This document shows, in pieces, positions 31,907-42,360 of a stretch of DNA of 64,000 nt. The stretch comes from Branchiostoma floridae (lineage: Eukaryota; Chordata; Leptocardii; Amphioxiformes; Branchiostomatidae). Position 1 is the stretch's first letter. Each line of letters opens with the position of its first letter. The stretch lies in assembly GCF_000003815.2 (NCBI RefSeq), contig NC_049981.1, positions 14,236,217-14,300,216 of the forward strand, written 5' to 3'. The notes beneath the pieces were generated by a model. The model made no database searches. It was not told the DNA's origin and saw nothing but the letters and a program-made list of their open reading frames with translations. The translations under genes and the position numbers were made by a program.

Positions 31907-34900
31907 ATGAAGCTTCTTGTGGTTGTTGTTGTGGCCTGGATGGGTCTGGAGTGCTCAGCGGATATGCAGGTCAACAAGGAGACGACAGAAGGAGCTTCAA
32001 AGACGGTCGTTGACGAGCTAACGACACTTGGGCTAAAATCGGTACGTGTACATATAACGATATAGCTTATATTTCTCACAGAGTACGTCAAAGGGGGAGT
32101 ACAAAATAGAAACGTTTCTGAAATTGCGGTTGCTAAGAAAACTTGGCCTTAGCTTCAAATAAAGAATCTCCAAAATAAAGGATAAGATTATTAGTACATA
32201 AATATATGTATCCACACAAGTCATTAACGCCATTCATAAACATATGTACACTTAGGCAAGCATTGATAAATCATTAACGCCATCCAAAACAGAGTTCAAC
32301 GTAGAGGAAACGCAAACATATTTTTGTAGGACTTAAATGTTCAGCCATCAAAATACTACTGTTTGATAGAACAAACGATATTTGATTTGTAGATCTTGAA
32401 ATGACTTGTGTATAGTTAGGCTCTGTCGTTCATGTGGTGTTAGGTAAAGTTATGTAGTATTATGAATGACAAAATGCGAATGGCAGGTGGATTGATAAAT
32501 GACCAACTAGAGTAGGTGTTTTCCGATTACCACACGAAAACACTTGTTTCAAACTTGCCCTAAGAGTACGTGTCCTCTATGCTTGTTAACACAAATATGC
32601 ATTATTTACATACTTTACTTTTCCCTGACACACATATTACTGTTTTTACTCGCACAGCTTGCGGGTTTCTTAGACAAAGCGAAGCTGACAGACGCCCTGA
32701 AGGGGAAGGGTCCCTTTACGGTGTTTGCGCCGACTGAAGAGGCCTTCAAACGGCTGTCTAAACCTGTCATGGACGCCCTGAACAAAGGAACTGACACAGC
32801 CAAAGATGTTCTACAGTACCATGTCGGTAAGATAGAGGGCGCTCGTGTATGGTGCAGCATGGCACCGGTTCAGAACATAACATGTACATACGAAAATAAT
32901 ATAATATGTTCATCTCCTGTGACGAAAAAGGGGAATTTGTTGCTTCTTTCTTCGATGTTTTGTTATCTAGTTCTTGGGACCTAATACTGATTGACCTACT
33001 TCCATCAGAATAACTTCAGTAAATGAATTTAACTCTTCAAGAATCCGGCAAGGCGAGTAAGTTTAATCTCTGTTTTCACAGTCAGCGGGCACACAATCAT
33101 GTCCAAGGACCTGAAAAATGACGAGATTGTCGGCATGTTGAACATGAAGAACACGACCATCAACGTTTACCAGCCAATGAATACGAAGGTAACGCATTCG
33201 TTTGGAGTATTTTAAGAATCGTGATAACCAATTTCAATATTATCAAGAAAGAACACCGCTTGTGATACAATGAGCTAACTGTATAGTGTAATTCGCTGTT
33301 ACCAAAAAGTAGCATTTTTAGTTGTACTTTTACTGAGCCTGTAATTGTCATTGCAAAAGGATGTGCTCTTTTGCATTGTAGATTTACACCATCAACGGCG
33401 TCGACATCACAAAGCCTGATAACAAGGCTGACAACGGAGTGGTCCATGAAATAAGCAGAGTGCTCTACCCATTTCCCAATGGTACAGTCGGTGACCTCAT
33501 CAAATATAGCGAAGCTCACAAGTACGAAACAGTCCTTCATATCAGTTTCAAAAGGAGCGCCGAGTGATTCTGAATAATTCTATGTCAAAACTGAATAAAT
33601 CGTATAATATCATCATCATCATCATCGGTCGGCTACATAGCAGTCGGTCGCAAGTCGTCAGTGAAAACCAAATCTGGCTGGATATCTTCTAGGTAGACGA
33701 GGATGAGTCAATGTGACGAGGATGATGCCAGAGTCAATGTTTTTGTCGGTCTTTTCATTATGAAGTCAATTAGCACAATGAACAAGAAGAGGGCAAGAAA
33801 ATCACTCTACAGCTAGCACCCCTGTGGTGACTTGGAATAGATCGGAGATGTTCCCATCCACCATTATAGCGCTTTTATAGTTGTTGTAAAGCACACTAAT
33901 GCCATCGACGGTTGTTGCCATCAGAATGCCATAGTGGCGGAGAACAGCAAACATGACATTCCTATCGATGGAGTCAAAAGCTTTCTTGAAGTCTATAAAT
34001 GTGATGACAGGTGGTAGTTGGTGGGTTTGGTAGGCTTCAATGATCGATCAGGATGTGTGTTTGCTGGGCACAGCTTCTGCCCCGACGGAAGCCAGCCTGG
34101 CTGCTCCTCAGGAATGGTGCAATGACCTCTTATCCACAATACCAGAAACATAATTGTTATAGACCTTGGCAGATATGGACATTAGGATAATCCCTCTGTA
34201 ATTGACCATGAGGCTTAGATCTCCTTTCTTTGGCAAAGACTTTTGTGGTCCATTGCTCGAATGGAGTAAGTGTCACAAAAAATGCATATATCGCTTTGGC
34301 CATTACGCCTCCACCATCTCGAAGCGCAGTGATTGCACAGTCCAGTCCTGCAGCTTTGTCGTTCTTCAAGCTGTTGATGGCCCTGACTGTTCCCTTTAAG
34401 GGTGAGTGGGTCGCTGGTCGGTCAGCTGGTGGTGAGAGAACAGATGTTTGTGGATTGTTATAAGTCTAGCATAGAATCTGGTTGATATGTCGAAAAACAG
34501 CCTGTTATTTGATGTAAAATATAGCGCAAAGTGATGCCAAGCAGCTTGCATTCTTTGACAATTAAAGGCATCAAATTAAAATCTTTCGTACTCGTTTGCA
34601 AAATGCCATGCTCTCTGTCAGTGCAATACGTTTTCTGTATTACCTACAGAATTCTGAGTGGGCTGCTGGACAAAGCCAAACTGATGGCGACCCTACAGAG
34701 CACGACACAGAAGTTCACCTTGTTCGCGCCGACAGACGCCGCCTTCAAACTCGTCAACATGACGGAACTCAACAAGCTGAACGAAACCGAGCTCACCAAG
34801 GTAAGGATATATAGCCTTTTACTCGAATGTAAGTTAATCTGTGACGGTAGTCAACGTTATGTTACAATTTTAAACACAAAATAAAGGGCTTAACAACACG

Positions 34901-35293
34901 CTTTCGATCAGTCCTCTGATCTTTATCAGCTTGAAATGACCCAAAGCCTATGTCGGACATCCAGACCAGAGTTGTGACGTCAGCAACGGGTCAAAGGTGC
35001 TTGGAAGTCTGTATCGGCCCCCGTCTTGGTTGAGGGAAGGTTGGTGGGCTCTGATGTAAACACTGGTAGAAAGCTTGTTGGCAAGCGCTTTATTTTGTGT
35101 ACGGATGTAAAGTTTGAATTTGTAACATAATATATAGCCTTTGGTTACGGACATAGTCGTGATCGTCGTAAAAGTTCAATGCCCCTAGGCCCTGTGCTCA
35201 TAAGCATGTTAAAAAGACATGTTTGTCTTTGCAAGAGATGTTATTACCTTTGCCAGAATGGCTAAGGTTATGTTTTGGGCTTGTGAGTCTGTG

Positions 35294-35324
<31 letters not shown>

Positions 35325-37272
35325 TAACAGCATAACTCAAGAAGTCTTGGATGGATCCCGATAATATTTGGTAGGTGGGTAGGGGTCGGGAAAACGAAGG
35401 TCAAGTTCGATAATGGGTCCCCTAGCGGCTTGCTAAGGTACTGCAGCAGAACCTCAATTTTTGATATCTCCTGTTCTGGACATGCTGTGATCATGATTTT
35501 TGAGTGGTAGATAGCCCTTGAGGCAGAGAGTAAGTGCTGTGAGTTTGGGCCCCCTAGCGGCTTTTTTGGAACTGCAGGCGCCGGTTTCCTTTCTAACTTT
35601 GGACGAGAATAACTCTACAACGTGCTGACGGAACAAACAGATTTTTTGTATGTAGATAGAATGAGTGATGACTTACATAATGGTTTACTAATTATGCAAA
35701 TCAAGAGCTAATTTGCATAATTAATTAGGAAAATTTATAAATCCACTGCATTCCATGATAGGACTTTCAAACTTGTCACATATGTAGCTGGGAAGGAGAG
35801 AAATGTTGATAGATATCAATTATGCAAATTGTGGCTCATTTGCATAATTAATGAGAAAATATGAAGATGTTGACGGATCATCATGTTTTTTGGTATGTAG
35901 GTAGCGTAAGTGAAGACAAACATAATGAGATACCAATTATGCAAATCAACAGCTAATTTGCATAATTAATGAGGGTATTTTATAAATTCACTACATTCCA
36001 TGATAGGACTTTAAAACTGTCAATACATATTTATCATGCAAATGATCTCATTTGCATAATTAATGAGAAAATATGAACGTGTTGACGGATCGTCATGATT
36101 TTTGGCATGTAGATAGCCTAAGTGAAGACTTATATAATGTGATACTTATTATGCAAATTAACAGCTAATTCATAAATCCACTGCATTCCATTATAGTACT
36201 TTCATCAAAGTTGTCACATATGTAACTGAGAAAGAGGGAAGAGCGTAAGAGGTGTATTTAAAGACTTTGAAAGAGAATAAGTCAAGAATGGATCAAAAGA
36301 TCATCATCATTTTCGGGATGCTGATAGCTTCAGTAACGTTTGATACAATTTGATATCAATTAATTGTAACTTGGGATCTAGTTTGCATAATCAATGCCGA
36401 AATTTTATAAACCAACTCTAAGCATATAATTATAAAGAAAATGAAATGAGTAACGCATTTGTCTACAGACATCATTCTACATAACAAACCTGGTTTATTT
36501 GGCAAAGGTATGTGTTCGTGGAACTCTAGTTTCTTACTGTGTCGGTTTGACAAGTTTACTCCTGTAACAAAAGCTTGTATCAGTGTATGTAGTGATCGTT
36601 CAATGTGGTGATAGGGATTTGATTACACTGTTTGCGGTTCTATAACTGTCCTAACAGACGAATAATGAAGTAGTTATCTAACAGAAGAGACTGTATTTCT
36701 GTATCTTCTTATTTTCATCAAGCTCAGACATACATCATTTTCCCAGGTTCTTCTTCGCCACGTGCTTCCAGATATCTACTACCAACAGGCGTTCTATGAC
36801 AACGAGAGTATCACGACTGCATCTAAGGAGACCATGGTTTTTATTGTAGGGGTTGGTGGTAAGTATACGAAGGAAAATGGTAGAGGTACTACGTATAAGT
36901 GGTTCATCTTTTAGTGCGGATTGTCATTTATACCAAGTAAGTCATGTTGTTTTAAGCCACTGTCACGCATAGCCAATCATGGTCTCCCAAACTTCTCCAG
37001 ACCATGGTTAGTTGTGAGCAGGGTCATCTGTGATCGGGAGTTATGTGTGATAGGGGCTTTACTACCAAGTTTGTTCCCAAGCAAGTACGAAGGCTACTAT
37101 AGCGACATTACGGAAACAAAACGGAATCAAGCCAATCTTTTCAATGCTGTTTCTCCTATCTGTTGCAGGAGTCGTTGTTGTTGTTGACATGATAGAAGGC
37201 TACGTCAACAATCCCAACCACGCATGCACCAATGGAGTTGTTCACGCCATCGACCGTGTTCTATGGAAGTGA
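31907..37272 (+). CDS. Secreted protein with two fasciclin (FAS1) domains, copy 2
   Basis: Seven exons: 31907-32041, 32658-32826, 33082-33188, 33382-33521, 34650-34800, 36747-36858 and 37169-37272, with phases 0,1,0,2,0,1, giving 305 aa. A signal peptide (MKLLVVVVVAWMGLECSA) precedes FAS1 domain 1 (about 30-168): TVFAPTEEAF, the YH pair in LQYHVV and NGVVHEISRVL. Domain 2 (about 184-305) has TLFAPTDAAF, RHVLPD and NGVVHAIDRVL. The role is probably extracellular adhesion or matrix binding, by family. The exon phases and the exon boundaries relative to the domains are the same as in the 16.5-kb gene, so the two are duplicates; the N-terminal linker is about 20 residues shorter here. Introns 4 and 5 have accumulated a LINE fragment, a MITE and tandem repeats. 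The donor after exon 4 (CACAA|GTACGA) is acceptable but not strong. Confidence 0.9.
33640..34450 (-). mobile_element. Decayed non-LTR retrotransposon reverse transcriptase fragment
   Basis: Minus-strand translation gives recognisable but interrupted reverse transcriptase blocks: LKNDKAAGLD-like, KKGDLSLMVNYRGI, then FIDFKKAFDSIDR (a canonical RT block) and a VTTGVL segment where a G-V-x-QGD motif is expected. Frameshifts and stops break it. It lies antisense in intron 4 of FAS1 copy 2. The clade (RTE-, L2- or CR1-like) is not resolved. Confidence 0.8.
34858..35130. mobile_element. Inverted-repeat MITE-like element, same family as 1767
   Basis: Ends TTATGTTACAA and TTGTAACATAA; the inverted similarity continues inward for roughly 45 bp (ACAAAATAAAGGGCTTAACAA pairs with the reverse complement near 35075-35100). 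The left inner part matches the core of the element at 1767-1882. TA dinucleotides at the ends would fit a TA target duplication. It sits in intron 5 of FAS1 copy 2. Confidence 0.7.
35235..36420. repeat. Octamer-rich tandem repeat block
   Basis: The block starts with a CTGT microsatellite lead-in and continues with about three to four diverged units of roughly 120-240 bp. The units contain TGTTGACGGATC(A/G)TCATG, TATGCAAAT...CTAATTTGCATAATTAATGAG and ATCCACTGCATTCCATGATAGGAC. It carries at least nine ATGCAAAT or ATTTGCAT octamers between about 35690 and 36160. It lies in intron 5 of FAS1 copy 2. Confidence 0.75.
35295..35324. repeat. CTGT microsatellite
   Basis: About seven TGTC/CTGT units at the left edge of the octamer-rich repeat block. 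Confidence 0.9.
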
Positions 37273-40071
37273 CGTCACATCCGTTCTGAAGAAACGTCAC
37301 ATCCACCGAATTTGATTCCACCTAGCTTGTCGCGTTCTGCATGATAGCAGTGAGGAGAATTATTGATTAAAAACTTGCGCATAACGGAATACAAGATCAC
37401 TGAATCGTGCAATATTACATGTACAAAACATAAAAATGTAATTTAAGCGTTTTACACAATGCAAGATATCATAATGCAGTGCCAATGAAAACTAACTATA
37501 ACTGCCACTGAAGCATTATGACCGTAGCATGATCAGAACATAAGATACCAAACACAATATATTGTAGTTCCACTGCAGTACCATGGAAGCCTGATAGACG
37601 GTCCACTGCCCTTTGCTTTGTCGACATTTACCCACATATCAAATATCTAAAGAGCCATCCGCAATTTCTTCGATGATGTTGTTCGTAAAAACACACAAAC
37701 AGCGAAGGTATTTATGTGGCGCTAATTTGAGCTAATGGTAATGCCACAAAAGCACTGTGATCGGAAATCTCAAGTATTTGGCTATGTCTATTGAGTCCCC
37801 ACTTCCACATGCTAAGACCACAGACTTGAAGGCGCTAAATCAACGTCTTCAGATGAGACTTCGGTGCTCTGAAGCTCAAAATGGGTATGAATTTTTCATG
37901 CTGTGAAGTGAAAAGTTATCCTGTTGATGGCGCCAATAGATGTCTTTAGTGAAACCGCCATTTGTTTTACTGTCTTTTATCTGATGGCCCTCATAGGAGG
38001 CCGCTAGGCTACAGTTGCAGTGAGTGATAGTTACTTTTAACGTTTGACATGATATACGGAAACGCCATTCTCAAACACTTGCAGTTTATCTATGTCTGCT
38101 AGGAGGCACTGTACGCTATCATGTCGGGGTCAATGAATGTAAAATTGAATGGTATCAAAGCATAAATGTGTCTTTCAATATTTTGACTTACCTCAAAAAC
38201 AGGGGTATGAATAAATTTTTTTCCGGTGAGCAAACGCTGCCACAAGCTCAAGGTAAACGTTCGGAAAATAGAATGGCAGTTATTTCAGCACCAAGGCCAG
38301 TCACAATCTCCGAAATCAAGTGTGAAAGCGTAATCACCAAAGGAACATGGTATTTTCTAACGCCACTTACACTTCTACTATAAGCGTTCCGTATAGCATC
38401 ATATCCTGTGAGTGATGCCACTCAACTAAATAAACGACGCCAATAACGTCAGGAAATGTCCGGCCGTTTATATAGTCATGAGGAGAACTTTATTGTGACG
38501 CAAATACGAGTACTACGCGAATTCATTCGTTATTGGCGCCTTGACGAATTATGAGGCAACATAACATGAGAAGCATGTTGTAAAATTGAAATTTGAAATG
38601 ATTGTCGCTGGATATAACTAACAGCTATAGATACAGACTGCAATAAAATGTTGATCTTTACCGACTAATTACATGGAGCCAGCAGCACTATTTTACGGTT
38701 ATTACCATTTGGCTCCTTAAAAACACAAGAAACATACAGATGATTTTAGGTAAAAGAATGGCTTTTGTAATCAAACTCTGGCGCATTTTAACAAGATTTA
38801 TTAAAGATGTCGTGTAGTGGACAAGACAATCCGTCGCGGTTCCAACAACAGACTTGCCGATGTAGTCAGGAGGGTCTTCATACCTTTTGTCCGTGAGGTG
38901 TAGTGTGTATTTTGATTCACCGTTAATTCCAGCCGGGCGACTGTTATTCGTTTTCGATCAATTATTCGGGAAGTGTAAATTGTCACTTTAGCTTTTTGTA
39001 ACACGTTATGTTTTATCCTCAAGTGGTGTAGTCAAATTCTCTGTATCGCGTTGTCGCATTGATGCAAATTGCTCAAATGCTAAAACCGGGAGCACCCGTG
39101 GTTGTGTCAGTTCGCCCGAACTGCTCCATGAATACAATAAAACAATTCAATGAACCCATTTCAAAAACCTTTCTCGTGAACGAATCAATTTATCGTTAAC
39201 CGTTGCCGGTCCTCCTTGGTTTACCGTTAAGTGTTGAAAGCATCCCCTCATGCAGGCCCTCAATCAACTCTGGTACGTCCATCGTTACACTGGTGGCAAC
39301 CGGTGTGATGTCCCACAGTTGATGACAGGACATGACAGAATCCAGGTGCTGCATGTGTCATGTGGTACAGGTGACATAACGGCTACAGATGACACCTGAC
39401 TCACACATGACTAATGCCGGATTAAAGTGACTTTTGGTTAATCTTCTGGATTCTGTTGGCACCAGATTAAATGGGTGGGCATATTAATCAGAAAAAAGTT
39501 CACCTTCTTTTCTTCACTTTGTAAGATCCGAACATGACAGAACGGGGTGTCTTCCTGATATACGCACCTTAGAATACCCGTGGTTCAAGGAAGGGATATG
39601 GTGGATACACATGGAAGCAATTTCATAGTTTACCCAGTTTGTATCAGAGAGATATCTATGTTCTACTTTTAGCTAAATTGGGGACAAGTTGTCAAAATCC
39701 AAGGCAGACATTTTGAGGATTAAATAACTACTTCATTCGAAACCCTCCGTCATATCTTTTAAAAAAAGTCCATTTTGAGACTTTACTTTAAGCCGTGATT
39801 CTGTCGTAAGAAGACGACAAAGATTAATCAGTTACCAAGTACCGCCTAACTTATGATGATTCCGTAATGGCTTGAAAGTTATTAATTACTAACGATGAAT
39901 CATAAACATGGCGCCTGAGAAGACAGGAGACTGGATTGATATTGAAGACTGTGTTGCTTTTCGATCGTTACAGTCCAATTAACGAAAACAAGCTAAGTAC
40001 CTTATCAAATAGTCGTTAAAATTCATTCTATGCTTTATAGCTCTTAAGGTAGTGGCGTTGTGTTCATGCAA

Positions 40072-40118
<47 letters not shown>

Positions 40119-41930
40119 CCAACTTCATTATGTGCGTATGGTACATATTTCTGAAAAATTCGGATGGTGACGTAAATTTTACGCAGGAGCTTCAGTTATC
40201 AAACCTTCACATGTTACAGAACCCTACACACTTACTGAGAAGAGTATGGGTGACCTGGTGTACTTGGCTAGAACACCAGCCGTAGCGAAGCCGCATCGCA
40301 CTACCACTACCTACTTGTACTTGACAAAGTACACGTATCATGCATAATGACTGCTTTCTGTTTATCCTTTTTCATCTGTTCAGATGGACTAGCTCGGCGA
40401 TGTGCTACTAGACCGGCTCTGTTCTTGCACAGTTTTATTTGCACAAGTTGTGCACATGAAAGCAGTTGTACATGGATTTTGTCTTTTTGTACCCTCTAGC
40501 AGCCCCCTTCAAGTCAGGGTCATTTTCAAGTTTTTGGCACCTTGATGGAGTTTGTACCGCCGTGCAGGGCGGTCTTGAGCTAGGTGCTCCCAATCAGATC
40601 CAATGTTGAAGAGTGACTGCTTCACGTACACCTTTATTGTGTGTCCCGTCAACAGTAGAGAATAGGAGACTCCAATAGCATATGACGTACCGTTTGTCGT
40701 TCTTGATCGATTACCACCGCGTCACCGTGACAATCTATTTTTTTCCAATCTTACGTGATTTCTTCTGAGGATTTCCAGCATTGATGAGGATTGGGACCGT
40801 GATTTCTGGGTCAACATGTTTTATGGAATAATCGAACTCACTTGTTTAAGGCTTTCATTTATAGACACTCCCAAGTCTACCCTCGCCTGATATCCATCTA
40901 GCTCCGGTGCGCTCCTTTGATCTCTTGCTGCTGTTTGTCATATGGTCGAATATATAAATCTATTTCATTGCTTTGTATGAAGAGAGTCATGACTAAGGAC
41001 CATACTTACGTTCTTTATTGATCATGAGAACTTGCACAATACAGCTCAACCATAAACCAAAATGTACGACAATAGGCAGTGCACAAAATAGTTAGCGCGA
41101 CCATTCAAAATGTTATTTCAATGTATTTCCCCCAAAAATGTTGCAAAAAGCTGTGACATATATATCAATAAATGCATGTCGCCACATCCCAATCTGTTTA
41201 GAAACACACTAAGCGGACTACTACGTGTATTTGTCACATTATCATCAGGCACTGTAGCAGCTGAGCGATTGGGAACGATAGATAATTTGCTAACTGTCGT
41301 TGTTATAATCTTAACCCCCCTCACAGAAGTCTTTCGTAATCCATTTAATGCTCTATCACGAGTTTATGAATAATGAAGTTAATGAAATGTTAAAGATACT
41401 TGAGTTAGATACAACCTGCACATTGTCTTCGATCACAACTGTTATATCATGAGTTTTCTAAATCGCTTTGCTAGTTTCAATAAGCATAACTCAACAGCAG
41501 TATATCACTACTTATTGTCTTGTTTATTCCATGCTGTTTTAAGTCGTTTGAGTTTTATAATCTTTCAATTTACTTTCATGCAAAGATATCGAATGGATCG
41601 GATTAATCGTATCGTATGTTATCTGAATTATATATATCATGCTTTTCTTATAAATCCCTCTACATGAATATATACCCTGGAAATATCTTATTGATGAAAG
41701 CAAATGATCCAAAAACATCAATGTGATTCCTGTAAAGTAGAATATGTTTAATTGGACTTTTGATTCAGATACCATATAAACATATATCCATATTAGTAAT
41801 ATAGCCATATTAGTGTGATACCTGGTAATCAGAGTATGTTTGATTGAAAAGATTTAGAGAGACAAACGCACAAAATTCATGACAAATACCGTAGCTTGAG
41901 AATGATAGAAACATTTTGCGAGGTTGTCTG
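37273..41930. other. Long stretch without a recognisable gene
   Basis: AT-rich sequence downstream of FAS1 copy 2. It contains a TA microsatellite at 40073-40115. The open frames are short, lack protein-like composition and are not bracketed by matching splice sites. Short or poorly conserved exons cannot be excluded by eye. Confidence 0.5.
40073..40115. repeat. TA dinucleotide repeat
   Basis: An uninterrupted (TA)n run of about 43 bp. Confidence 0.95.
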
Positions 41931-41931
41931 G

Positions 41932-42069
41932 TGACGTAAGCTAGGTATGAGATTTGATGACGTAAGTGACGTTAAGCAGGTATAAATATGTCATCGATGC
42001 ATCACTTCCGTACAGGTGACCTCAGTGCACCTGGGGTCTCCGTGCAAAGTGTTCGCACTCAATCAACCA
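41932..42069 (+). promoter_or_regulatory. Possible TATA promoter with three CRE-like sites
   Basis: TGACGTAAG occurs at 41932 and 41958 and TGACGTTAAG at 41967, followed by TATAAATA at 41981. An ATG at 42069 lies 88 bp downstream, with a strong donor-like GTACGT right after ATGAC. This is the spacing of a core promoter with a short first exon. No second exon was identified, so the gene itself is unproven. Confidence 0.4.
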
Positions 42070-42120
42070 TGACGTACGTATTAGTAACATCATTGTGATT
42101 TCTTTGCTGTAGCGAGAAAT

Positions 42121-42360
42121 TAAAAAGATGCCGGCTTGGAGGAACTGAGTTCGAATCCCTAGCAGGCTCCAATGTTGTGCCCTTGGGAAATTCGCTCTAC
42201 AGCAATTGTCTCTCTCGATTCAGGTGAAAATGAGTTCCGAGCTTAGGATAGGGACGTCCCTCGGACAGGTCGTTAAATGGAGGTTCCATGTTCGAGGAGA
42301 ACCACACCGCAAGTACGTCAAAGAACCCACCACACTTATCAAAAAGAGTATACACGTCCA
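42121..42360 (+). repeat. tRNA-derived SINE, near full length
   Basis: A B-box-like GAGTTCGAATCCC is followed by the body AATGTTGTGCCCTTGGGAAA and GTGAAAATGAGTTCCGAGCT, ending with AAAGAACCCACCACACTTATC and AAAAAGAGTA. It shares its 5' half with the copy at 4326 and its 3' half with the copy at 12083. The 153-aa open frame starting at 42206 is mostly this SINE and is not a gene. Confidence 0.65.
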
